Shown: positions 20,894 through 31,348 of the stretch, one piece after another
How positions within the stretch are numbered: position 1 is the stretch's first letter
How the letters are laid out: every line of letters starts with the position of its first letter
NCBI GenBank assembly: GCA_013054445.1
Contig: JAAMPI010000022.1
Coordinates: forward strand, 1 to 64,000
Length of the DNA stretch: 64,000 bases
Direction: 5' to 3'
Origin: Cudoniella acicularis
Taxonomy: Eukaryota; Ascomycota; Leotiomycetes; Helotiales; Helotiaceae
Made by a program: the position numbers and the translations under genes
Notes under the pieces: model-generated
Told to the model about the DNA's origin: nothing
What the model saw: only the letters and a program-made list of their open reading frames with translations
The model's database searches: none

Positions 20894-22510
20894 TTCGTGC
20901 ACATATGATGGGATAAACGATGAAATATGATTGTATTTATGTGGTTTGGGAAACAATAATAATGGGCTCGTATATAGAACTCGATGATTTAATTAATGGA
21001 TGACGAAAATGTTGGATATGATAATATATGATTGATGCCTAGTTTCAAAATGGTTTGCAGTGCCTTAAATTGAAATGGAATGTTTTATGGGCCTTTTATC
21101 GCTTGCTCTTGAATTGAAACTTGAAGAAACATGACCACCTCAGTGACTTCATAACTCGACCAAGTGGTTTGCTTGCCTTTAATTGTCTGCTTGTAATTTA
21201 CATTGTGGGTATGTTCATTTCTTGGCATTCTAGTATTTAAAATTCGAGTGGGCCTCGGCCACCTAGCAGAGTGGAGGGTCAGTGGCGGGGGAAAAGGGGG
21301 GGTTTGAGTTTTCCTTTGCAGGCATTTAATGACTGCGTCTAGTTGAAATGTTGAAGATAAGTCCCTAACCTGCACGACTTTTCTATTATTGAATAAATAT
21401 ACCAATATTGTTTTTGGCATGCTAATCAGTTTGTTTGCTTAAAAAAAGGGGTTGGAGAGGGGACAGCGGGGGAAAAGGTTCGTCTGGAAAATTACAGAAG
21501 TTCTAGCCGTGAAGAAGGGGGGCTCTGAATGCGAGTATTCGGGGAAATATAGTGAAGCATTCTTTCGAATGCGCGAGTGTTCTAGATCTCCAATCGTGAG
21601 TTCTTGGCATATATCTATGAGTACTGTTGTCAAGGCAGCTGGGTGGTCAGGCCACTCGGCACGTGTATTTAGCTAGGCACCTCTCCTCGCTCACTCCTCT
21701 CTTTTATCGAATCGATCATTATTATCCAGCTTTACAACTTTGTGCTTTCTTCAATTGCAGATTGAAGACGGAATGAAAAGTGCTTATTGATGATGAATGA
21801 TGCAATAGATGTTAAGTGATACTGATGCTTATCCTGCAAACGAGGGAACGACACGCATTTACCCAACTCCCAAGATTTCAGAGACGACACAATCAAAATA
21901 TTCTCAAACCTGATATCTTAGGGCACTCTAACCCGCCATATCTAATCTTAAAGCAAAGCCATTTTTGTAACGAATCTTACATAACACAATTAAGCACAGC
22001 TCCTCTCCCTTTCCTACACCATGGTTTGGAACACCTTCTTTGGCATGTTTTCATAGCTTAGCAGTGTACGGTATATCATGCTAAAAATTTTTGTTAGGGT
22101 TGAGAATGAGTCTTGTTGTCCGGGCCCTCACTGCGTTAGATCATGTCAAAGGAAAGATTCTGAGTAAAAAGAAAGAACTCCGAAGGAGTCTACTTAACAT
22201 TGTATGGATAAGGGAGGGAGGGCATTAGAAACGAAGTTTTAATACTATACACTAATTTAATTTCAAATCAAATGACAAAAGTAGCTATGAAGCTTTGAAA
22301 TAGTGAATTACGAGTAGGGTTAAGGGAGTAGACCGATTTCTAGAATTGCGTTAGAAAGAGAAGAGTCGATCATGGCACTTTGCAACCCAGGTGCGGCATC
22401 AAAAGCAGTGAAATCAGTCTCATTCTAGACCGCTGAAAACCACACAGAAAACCGTTGCAGTCTCTATTCGAAATCCAATGCCGCTAGCCACACCTTAGTG
22501 TATTCGCGCA
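20894..22510. other. Intergenic between convergent genes, no gene recognised
   Basis: These are the 3' regions of the surface-protein gene and the UVRAG-like gene. Frames at 21085-21420 (minus), 21452-21676 and 21816-22061 (plus) have no recognisable content. Confidence 0.5.
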
Positions 22511-24241
22511 TTACTTTATGACATTCTCCCTCAATCCACTCGTCCTCAAACTGTGCACATGACTTCCTCCAAAAACCCCCAAAGCATTATCATTACTCTT
22601 ATCTCCACCTTTACCATCAATACCACCATTTTCCAACGCTTTCCTAATCTGATCTCCAACTCCACTAGCGACGCCACTGTCTGTACTCCCTCTTCTACTC
22701 GATACACTACCCGTATCCCATGATCGCCCTGCGGAGCCGACCATCAAAAGACCTTTGACACCGCCGGCTTTTCGAGCAGGTAATTCGCTCGTGCCTGCGC
22801 TGCAAACATAAAGTAAGTACTTCAGATTAGGCAATGTTTGGCGAATATCAAGCACTTTCAATCCTTGACTTTCGGCGAGGGTTTCGATGTCTTTGTTGAG
22901 AAGAAAGACGCCGTATTCGAAGCGGAAACGTAGAGTGCCTTTATTATAGAGTGGGAAGGTACGCTGATTATCTTGAAGTTGAGAAATATAATCGTTTATT
23001 ATCGAGCGAGACCCGTAAGCAGTTATTGGGTAAGGAAGAGGGACAGAAAGGTAGTATTGTAACATGTCAACGACTCGGGCAACGTATCCGAGGGCGGCGG
23101 AAATCGTATCTTCATCTCCGTCATCGAAGTGAGAGTTTGGGAGAGGCAAGGAACATATTGTGAAGAGTAGTGGAGAGGAGGTTGGCTCAATAGGAAATAT
23201 GGCAAGAAGCTCTTCGCAGATTCGACGACGCTGTTGATGGATCTCGATGGTAGTGCTGGCTAATAGTGTTCGACAATGAGAGAGCTTGTCTTGAGCATGA
23301 TTGATATCATCCAATGCTCGGGCTTGTATCTCATTACCAGACTCGATGGCTTTTCTGCGAGCAGATATTGATGCTTTCAACTCGGATCGCCGCCGTATTG
23401 ACTGCTTGAGTAGTTTTCGCTCGGAGCTGAGATACCGAGAAGCCAGCGCGGCCTCTTCCCGAGCTTGGGGCGATTCATCAACAGGTGTATCCTTCAATAT
23501 AGCATTTATTTGACTGGCAAGCTCTTCTCGCGTGGCAAGGGCATCTTGTATTGACTCGTCGAGGTTCGATAACCTCATCAAAGCATTATAGGAGGAGGTG
23601 GGTAGGCTTGGCGAAGGCTTTGGTTTAGGCGGTTTCGATGCCAGGTCGATAGTATATATTCCATCAATGAGGTGGAAAAGAATACAATTTGGTGGAAAAG
23701 GGTGACTCTCGAGGGAGCCGATGAATTGAAGTGTTTGTAGATTGACCTCCTCCTCAATTAAAGGTGTGAAGTCGTCCCTCTTAACCCAAATTGTGATGAT
23801 GGCTGTATCGAGTCGGGTAACAGCGGGGCCTAGCCCTGAGAGATCGAAGAATCGGAATGAAGGATTCATAGCCTTGTCCACCACCTCGCTGATATACACA
23901 GGTTCATCTTGTCCCACGCAATGCAACGTAAAAAATGTATCTGCCGTCCGGCTATCTATGACATCTTCGAGTTTCTTCTGTCTAAGCCCGGGACTAGCTC
24001 CTGCCCAGTTTGAGCTCCTTCTTCGCAGTTTCGGGGGTCGAAGATCTCCAGATGATTGCGCGTGGTGGAGTTGTGGTTCGCGAAGTGCTTCGAGCTTCTG
24101 GGGAGATTTGTTGAGAGCTGCATCGTCAATTGTTCGCCCCCGCGGTCTTGACAAGGTCAAATTTCGAAAGTATATGCCTTGGAGATGCCGTAATTTCCTG
24201 TTCTGAGGCAGCAGGAGCGGCCGCGATGCCTCTGCAGCCAT
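22511..24241 (-). CDS. UVRAG/Vps38-like subunit of the class III PI3-kinase complex
   Basis: The single-exon product has 576 residues from the ATG at 24241 (MAAEASRPLLLPQNRKLRHL). An ATG 23 codons upstream is less likely. The layout matches the Vps38/UVRAG group. An N-terminal basic segment HLQGIYFRNLTL is followed by a C2-like beta region (FFTLHCVGQDEPVYISEVVDKAMNPSFRFFDL, then DTAIITIWVKRD). A coiled coil of about 130 residues rich in Glu, Arg and Ala comes next, then a C-terminal globular region with YVARVVDMLQYYLSVPLPYPI, FEYGVFLLNKDIETL and LPNLKYLLYV, typical of the UVRAG/Atg14 C-terminal domain. The protein scaffolds Vps34-Vps15-Atg6 complex II on endosomes for vacuolar sorting. Atg14, its autophagy counterpart, is the alternative, but the C2-like N-terminus and lack of an N-terminal CxxC pair favour Vps38/UVRAG. 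Confidence 0.85.
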   Translation of the reverse strand: MAAEASRPLLLPQNRKLRHLQGIYFRNLTLSRPRGRTIDDAALNKSPQKLEALREPQLHHAQSSGDLRPPKLRRRSSNWAGASPGLRQKKLEDVIDSRTADTFFTLHCVGQDEPVYISEVVDKAMNPSFRFFDLSGLGPAVTRLDTAIITIWVKRDDFTPLIEEEVNLQTLQFIGSLESHPFPPNCILFHLIDGIYTIDLASKPPKPKPSPSLPTSSYNALMRLSNLDESIQDALATREELASQINAILKDTPVDESPQAREEAALASRYLSSERKLLKQSIRRRSELKASISARRKAIESGNEIQARALDDINHAQDKLSHCRTLLASTTIEIHQQRRRICEELLAIFPIEPTSSPLLFTICSLPLPNSHFDDGDEDTISAALGYVARVVDMLQYYLSVPLPYPITAYGSRSIINDYISQLQDNQRTFPLYNKGTLRFRFEYGVFLLNKDIETLAESQGLKVLDIRQTLPNLKYLLYVCSAGTSELPARKAGGVKGLLMVGSAGRSWDTGSVSSRRGSTDSGVASGVGDQIRKALENGGIDGKGGDKSNDNALGVFGGSHVHSLRTSGLRENVIK

Positions 24242-24616
24242 GCTGGTGGCTTGAACCAGGAAAAGAATGGTGTTGTCGTGTTCAAAACCGGTTAGAACTC
24301 GTCGGAACAACCTTAAATAAACTCCGGTCGTCAGCCTCGCAGGTGAGGCTCCAGACTTTTTATTTCACGACTACGCGTACGATCTAATTATGGGTAGTAA
24401 GTAGAATCACAATGAGGTTTTTTTGTAAATTTATACTACTAGAATGCCTGTTATTGAATACTCAGAGTCTGAAAAGCAATGGCAGAGTGAATGATTTATA
24501 GATTTATAGCTTATAGGCATCGCATTTATTCGTCCTCGAGCATCTAGCTCGAGCTGCAATAGAACACCTTAACGCCATGCTTTTGTTCCATTACATTCTT
24601 CCTGTCCAACCCTTTC
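24242..24616. other. Short intergenic spacer
   Basis: This is the promoter of the UVRAG-like gene and the 3' end of the Rae1 gene. AT-rich; nothing else seen. Confidence 0.5.
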
Positions 24617-25804
24617 TCATCGCTTACTACCACTATGCATTGACTTGGGCCTTGGCTTGCAATCGTCCGATCCAACAGGATGCAACATTATCTTGTTGAC
24701 ATGCTGCGGAGTGTTGAAAGCATACCCCTTGCTCCAATCGTAACTTACAGCGTAAGAAAAGATTGTCCCATCCTTATTGAAAGCAGTCGCAGAGATTGGC
24801 CCACCAACATTGTTATAACCTTTAAGCCGGCTTTTCGCATCTTTGTCCCAGAAATGGAATGTCCCATCCGAACCTGCAGTACTGAAGGTGCCGTGTATAG
24901 GATGAAAACTGATCGCGTTTACGCTATAGACATCGACATTGTTGTTTTTTGCTTGGTCTCGGTGGCATCTAAATGCGAAATTTCGACTTGGGTTGAAATG
25001 TTAGCAGTAAATTATCCCGTAGGGAAGGGAACTTACTTCTCATCCTTTTGAGCAATGTATTGAAACCCACACCGTCCCTCTATGCTGCCAACAGCGTACC
25101 CTGTTCCATCAATGAAGCAGCTCACCACCCGGGTCTGTTGCTTTAGTGGGCTCTCCCGTGTCGCGAAGAACGTTGTTGGGTTGTTCAAATCAACAATGTG
25201 AATACCGCGTTCTGCTGTTCCGATAACGAGAAGCTTATCCTTCACATCCACAGAATATACCCTGTCTTGACATTGCAGCGTCGCCACTGCTGTTGCAGAC
25301 CTCAAATCCCAATATTTGACTGTTTTGTCCCAAGAACCTGTGACGAGCATTGGAGCGTTTGTGCTCGGGGCCTCGAAGAATCGCAATGATCTGACTGGCC
25401 CATCATGGGCGGCAACTTGCTGTGCGGGAGCGCCATTCGCGGCAAGATCGAGGAGCTTCACTGTTTTATCTGCACTACCACCTGCAACCTTCTTGCCATC
25501 CTAGATCTTGGTCAGCCTTCAATCATGTACGCCCATAAATATTTAAACTCACCTTTGACCATTCGCATGTCAGGACTGGAGCATTGAAATCAATGGCTGC
25601 TCTACCTTCGCCTGTTTGATTTTGCGTGATATCGTAAATTCGAACCTTACTGTCCCAAGAACCAACCGCGAGGAAGTTTGCTGCAGAAGACCAAGACAAA
25701 GCTGAGATGCTATCTTCTGGTGGGGATGAGAGTGTGACGTCTTTGCTTAGATCGCTGGCAGTCGCGGCACTTGATGAAGCAGCAGTGCGAAAAAGTGAAG
25801 ACAT
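24617..25804 (-). CDS. mRNA export/nuclear pore WD40 protein Rae1/Gle2
   Basis: Three exons (25553-25804, 25037-25500, 24617-24986 on the minus strand) with introns of 52 and 50 nt join to 361 residues, the usual Rae1 length. Marks of the family are PPEDSISALSWS near the start, VGSWDSKVRIYDI, PVLTCEWSKDG across the first splice, MLVTGSWDKTVKYWDLRS, DVKDKLLVIGTAERGIHIVDL, GYAVGSIEGRCGFQYI and, in exon 3, NFAFRCHR, VYSVNAISFHPIHGTFSTAG, SDGTFHFWDKDAKSRLKG and FSYAVSYDWSKG. Rae1 forms a seven-bladed propeller that docks on the GLEBS motif of Nup98/Nup116-type nucleoporins and acts in mRNA export. Splice phases (0, then 2) restore conserved text at both joins, so the model is strong. No oddities. 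Confidence 0.95.
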
Positions 25805-26761
25805 TTTGGGTGATGGCTGGAAGAAAAGAAGCTGCGAAGTTATCTTTGATTGAAATAACTTCGATAACTTACAGCTATCAGATAGACTTACGCTGCCTTT
25901 TATGATGACGGCGGCACATCAAGGCTGGCTTCTGGATTTCTAAAATGTCGAGTCGGCGCGAGCGCGAGACATTTCAGTTCAAGTGAAGAAAGCTTCTCTG
26001 AGACTGTGACTGGCGACGCGATCCAGGCACCGAGCTTGGGCCATTTAGCACGTGATTATCCTCCTTAAGGACCAATGAGAGTCGCGCAGGGTAAATGCTG
26101 CCTGACCACTTTTAACCAATGGTTAATTGTACTCCATTTCCGCTCCTTGAAGTTGAATGCATAGGTTACTGGGAAGCCTCACTTAGCGCCTGAGTCGAGG
26201 AGCGATTCCCGGCTTGATTCATTTGAATAAATTGCCATCAGTCATTCAAGCTCAAAGCCTCAAACTTACCCAGCTAGCAATGACAAGAAGTAAATGGCCA
26301 CGCTTTACATAGATAACACATTGCACCCGATTAAAACTTGTAATTTAATAGTGTCGCACTGTGACACTGAAGGAATTTGAACGGGCACTTGCCTCATATT
26401 TTGTTTCTCACACTGTAGTAAACAAATAGGAATACAAGTGGCCTTGGAGAATTCCAGCAGATACCTGGGTAGGCTGCGTCGTCAGGCAAAACCGAAATAC
26501 ATATCAATGGCGCTAATCAAAGACGTAGAGTATGAGAGGTGCTTTGGATCCATTATTTAATCGAGAAGCTAGCGGTTGAATGCAAGTATATCCCGCTCAA
26601 CAGCTTCCCTGATATCTATTGTTCATTTTTCGTTTCGCTCAATGTTTGCAATTCGAGCTTCCTAGAATCTCGTGATGCCTGGAATTCCATGCTGTCTATG
26701 TTGAATGCCGATATTTCCTAACGCCAAAGAAAGCCCAAATTCAATATATCCGTATTAGAAA
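25805..26761. other. Intergenic; Rae1 promoter, APT 3' side
   Basis: No gene is recognised. A 60-codon plus frame at 26539-26721 has no content. The Rae1 leader side contains a GATTATCCTCC stretch near 26055. Confidence 0.5.
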
Positions 26762-27488
26762 CTATGCAGTGCCCTCGGAGGTGTCCTTCAAAAGTGTATA
26801 GACTGGAGCATTAAGCTTTTCTCGTCCTTTGAGAAAATCGATTTCGAGGATGAAGAGGTATCCGACCAGATTTCCACCAAGTTGCGACACCAGTTTGCCA
26901 GCAGCTGCTGCAGATCCGCCTTAGGTGGTGTTAGTCAATGCCTGTCTAAGACAACAGGAACAAAACAAATGATCTCAACTCACCAGTAGCTATTATATCA
27001 TCCACCACCAGCACTGACTGGCCCTTTTTTATAGCATCATTTTGAATCTGAAAGCCGTCTTGTCCATACTCCTTGTCAAAACTCGCCTCTTCGGTAGGTC
27101 CAGGAAGCTTTCCCCGCTTTCTAACAGGTGCAAAACCAGCGCCCAGACGCAAGGCCAGGCTAGGCCCAAAGAGAAATCCTCTTGCGTCAAGACCCACTAT
27201 AACATCAGGCTTGGAGCCATTGTTGAGAGCAAGGACTTGGAGTTCGAGGGCGCGAATGAGCGAGGTGTGTAGAGAATGGTCTGCGAAGAGGGGGAGGATA
27301 TCGATAAAGTCGATTCCAGGAATGGGAAAATCGGGAAACTGTCGAAGAGCGGCCCGAAGGCTTATCTTTGCACTGGCGAGTTCGGAGGCACTGGTGGCAG
27401 AGGTGGTGGGCTGGGGCTCGAGTCTCGCGGCATTGTCTGTAGGTAGTGAAGCGGTTGTAGCAGCAGCGAGTGGAGGTTGGGTGGTCAT
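26762..27488 (-). CDS. Adenine phosphoribosyltransferase
   Basis: Two exons (26984-27488 and 26762-26919) with a 64-nt intron give 220 residues. The enzyme makes AMP from adenine and PRPP in purine salvage, in the cytosol as a dimer. The core begins at LRAALRQFPDFPIPGIDFIDILPLF, continues with PDVIVGLDARGFLFGPSLALRLGAGFAPVRKRGKLPG (substrate pocket), and reaches the PRPP motif VLVVDDIIATGGSAAAAG. The splice falls inside the glycine pair of that motif and restores it exactly, a strong check. The tail YLFILEIDFLKGREKL is also family-typical. The ATG at 27488 gives an N-terminal extension of about 45 Ala/Thr/Ser-rich residues, longer than in yeast Apt1. The frame upstream of 27488 remains open, but the sequence there is leader-like. 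Confidence 0.95.
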
Positions 27489-30400
27489 CGTGAAGAGAAA
27501 AGAGGAGAGGGAGCGGGAGAAGAGGTAAGGTGATGTCGGTAGTGAGATATGCAAATTGATAAAAAATTCTGGAATGGGAAACGCCGCGGCGTCCTCGGTG
27601 GGTTGGCCTCTCACTGAGATTGGCGAACGAGGGGTGGGTTGGAGGGGCAGCAGGGCCCAGGGGAGCAAGCAAGCAACAGGAATCAGTGGCAGTGGCAGGA
27701 CTCGGAAATGAGAAGGACTGGTCGGCTTTGTTGCAAGTAGCAAATAAAGATGGCGCCGCTGAGGTGGGTGCTGAGTTGGAAGGTAGCTCGAAGTTGATGC
27801 GGTCAAGACATGCACGGCACCAAGAGCAAGAAGGTGGGGAAAGGCGCAAGAGACAACCACCACGACGCCGCTCAAGGAAACACAAAGCTGAGGAGAGTCA
27901 GTGAGTGGACCATTGGACTAGAGGCACGCACGGCCCACACGACTTCAAAGGCAACAGTCGGATACGCGACTGCTGTACCGCAGGCAGCGCAATATACTGG
28001 GCTCAGTGGACTGGACAACGGCTTCGCCGCGAGCGAGAGCGGCGATTGTAGTGGATGGGCAACCTGGCGAAGATTATTCGAGCACGTCGTTCGCTACGGT
28101 GTGGTGTGGTGTGCTCGGCACCGTCAGATCTACTGTGCTGCTGCTGCTGCAGCAGGCCCGGGAGGTTTATTTGCTGGCGCCGAGTCCAGTATACTCTACT
28201 ATCCTTAACCTTACCTACCTCCCGAGGAGACCAGTCATGACAGCGCATTTGCTGCTAACAGCCTTGAAGTCTTTTCACTGCTGTTACCCCAACACTTCTG
28301 GGTTCTGACTTCTTTTCTGCAGATACCGCCTGGGAGCCTGGGACGTTGGAACAGAGCCTCCCTCCAATCCTCTAACCCGCGAACATAAAAAAAAATCGTT
28401 GGCTATGACACAATGTTTCACTCATCAGCCCATGTCTTCGCTCCCCACTGCTTGACCCCCGGGTCCCGGACAAGACAATACAGGCAGCTCGTTCATGCTG
28501 GAACAATTTTCCAACAACAGCCAAAAAAAAGAATTGAGCCGGTAAAGGTGGTTGAAGCCAGTGGCCCAATCGCTGTTGCCAGCCTGGGAGTCGTCTCTCT
28601 CCTTGGTGGATTCTGCCCCACGCTCTAGATGTGGCTTTTTGCTGCCAAGGATCGAAAGACAAAGACTCATCGAATCTCTTGTTCTCTTCACATGTTTTCA
28701 CAGTGGCCTGCCCTATGGGGCTGATAAGACATCTGTCATCTCTTACAGCCCTGGCAACTTGCGAGCGTGTTTTATTTTCTTTCTGTATAGTATCAACCCC
28801 AAGGTCAACTCACGACCCTCCCCATGTTCTCGCTGAGTCGCTGTCTTACCGGCATCAGATCGAAGCTTCACGTCGGACAGGGCCGATTGACGCCCAATGC
28901 CCGGTAAGGCGTTGAGAAGAGTCAAGGGCCCTTGGTCGATCATGGCGCTGTGATCTTTGTGCAACACGAAAGACCATGGTAGCATGTCGCCCGGAAAGCC
29001 TCCTTCTGGTGGCCGAAAAAGTTGCACGACATTATGCAGTAGAGCACGATAAGGCTTCGATAAGAGGAGGGGTGCATTAACGGCAACCCCCAAAGTCTAG
29101 CACCGCTAGAACCACAAGTATTGGCTCATTTCTTGACCGCTGCTTCTCTCTTTCCTTCTATGCGTCGAGGCTTGCTTGGATGTGGTTATTGGCGCATACG
29201 AACGGGTGTGAATGCAACTCCGAAACCCAACAATTTGTTTTACAAAATGCACGCAGCTAGAGCTGTGAAGGCGTGCTTCCACTTCGTGCCATTTTATCCG
29301 CGCAATCACGTGTTATAAAGCCTGATAGCTGAGTTGGAGCGGCGTGTTCGGATTCCTCAGTTGTAGAACAGTCGGTTGTTGAGCAACTATTCCTGGACCT
29401 GCGTTGGCGGGTCCTTGCTCTACGCGATTTGGAATTCCCCGAACCATATACGAGGGGCAAGTGGACAGTAGCCTACTATACTCTTCATTGCTCGGTTTAT
29501 CAGGGGTCATATATCCAGAACGGAAGAGGTGCGTTTAAGTAAAGTTCTGACATCCATGGCATTCTTGCTGCTTTCTGACTCGTACCTCAAACTCCACCGT
29601 GGTGTGTTTCACTGCCTCAGATTTCCTGCAGCCTGCCGCTTTGCGATCACGTCAAATTAATTCTGAACACCCACAGAAACATCAAGAGGGGTAAGTCCAA
29701 TAGTTGCCGAGCTCAATTGTATTTTCTCTCATTCTCTCTCTGATATTTGATAATGGTTCCCCACCTCTACAAAATCGCCTTATTCCCTTGATAAGCAAGT
29801 TTGCCCCCATAAGAGACTAAGCTCCAGCGATTTACCTCAGTTCTTCCCGAAAACGTTAAACCAAGTGGTTGCTAGGCTTTTCTTGACTTTGCGTTAATTT
29901 TCCTCACGCTTTTCAGTGTTAAACCTTTTATTTCTTCATATACTTTAGGAAGAGAGAGAAAGGGAAAGGGAAGGAGCTCAAAGGACTTATTTGGACGCTC
30001 TCGGTGCGGGTGAGCTTTCAAAAAACCTCCAAGTTGCAGTTGTTGGGGGAATTCACGTGAAATTTGTCCTGAAAATCTTAGATCTACATCAGCTCCTACT
30101 TAAAGGATCAGGGCATAAGCTATTTTCTGTTTGACTATACTCGGTCGGGTTTTTTCCGAAAAGATGAAAGAACAAAACAAGGGTAGAGCAAGCTCCTGTG
30201 CTCGTCAACTGCAAAAGAGCAATGCCTCTCGCATATATTTTATTCTACTGTACAACGCATCACGTATGATTTCTTTTTGGAAGAAGGACCCTCCTGGACT
30301 AACCTTAGCGAGACGGCATCAGGGGAGATGGAGGACATCAAAATAGAATCAATGAAATACATTGAAAGGAAAACGACTCAGTGTCCTAGACAATATATCA

Positions 30401-31348
30401 CTGTTGATGGTACTTTATTTTAAAACATTACGAATGTTTCTATTGAAGCTAATTTCCCCTCAGGATAGTGTAAATTGTGCATGTCCGGAATAAGTAATTG
30501 TCGCTTCTTACCCCTTTCCCCCCTTTAAATTTCGAGAACGGAAATTTTTCAAATTTCCTGACTATTATATCCTCTAAACTTCTAAGACACTCAAATTTGA
30601 AGCCGTAGACTCTTTTCATTTAGTGCATCAAAATGCATTGGTATGAGTTTTTATAACCGGGGCTAGGAGGTTTGGCCAATAAGAAGCACCGAGCGGAGAA
30701 ACCATTTTCCGCATTTGACTGTAAAAATTCCAGGTTCCGGGAACCCGAACGACATCCCTCGATGTCAACTTTTCAAATGCTCATTACAATTTATCCCCAT
30801 TGATGAGCAGCCTCGCACATCAAATTGCAGTGCCTCCATAGCCCATTCGAAGTTCTAATTTGAGTTGTTTACCACTCAGCGTTGGGCGGCTCGGGCCTGC
30901 GATATGACAACCATACATCATTTATCTTCAACGCGCTATGTACCCTGGAGTTCAGAGGGCAAGATTGCCTCCGAGTATACTTTCAGGCAACCGTCATCGT
31001 ATTCTAAGGCGAGTTTGCGCGCTTCCCTATGAAATCGAGGCTCTGAAAGCAAGCCACCATGCACGTGGCCGTTACACAACGTAGCAGGCAGATTTCGAGC
31101 CAGGCAGACATGAAGAGTCGGTGTAGTCTACAATATTTGAGAGGCGGTTCACGAATAGGCTGGAGGGCACCTTATACGAACAGTCTCACCTCAAATAAGA
31201 AAATGCCGAGTCTGGATTTGGAAAATGAAACAGCCTTCATTTCTACATTCAATTTGTGTAATAGGCGCTGCCAAAAATTTTCATGTGTATTTTGTGACAC
31301 CTGTTCTGAGGTCGTTAGGCTTCAATGACGACTGACTGGTGATCAAGC
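27489..31348. other. Long intergenic stretch (3.9 kb), no gene recognised
   Basis: The first ~600 bases are the GC-rich promoter side of the APT gene. Many overlapping frames of 60-230 codons on both strands at 27.6-29.5 kb have proline/serine- or arginine-rich random texture and no domains. A tRNA-like A box (TAGCTGAGTTGG) at about 29326 was tested and rejected. A fragment of low-complexity GA repeats lies near 29950-29975. Nothing else is supported. Confidence 0.5.

Noticed and set aside
27205..27904. 226-codon minus frame and 94/132-codon plus frames near the APT promoter
   Set aside because: They overlap the APT coding exon or its leader in other frames, with low-complexity Ser/Pro/Arg composition.
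29320..29430. tRNA-like segment with A box TAGCTGAGTTGG and a possible anticodon stem
   Set aside because: No B box (GGTTCRANYCC) and no 7-bp acceptor stem could be paired. The candidate T arm GGACC...GGTCC has the wrong loop.
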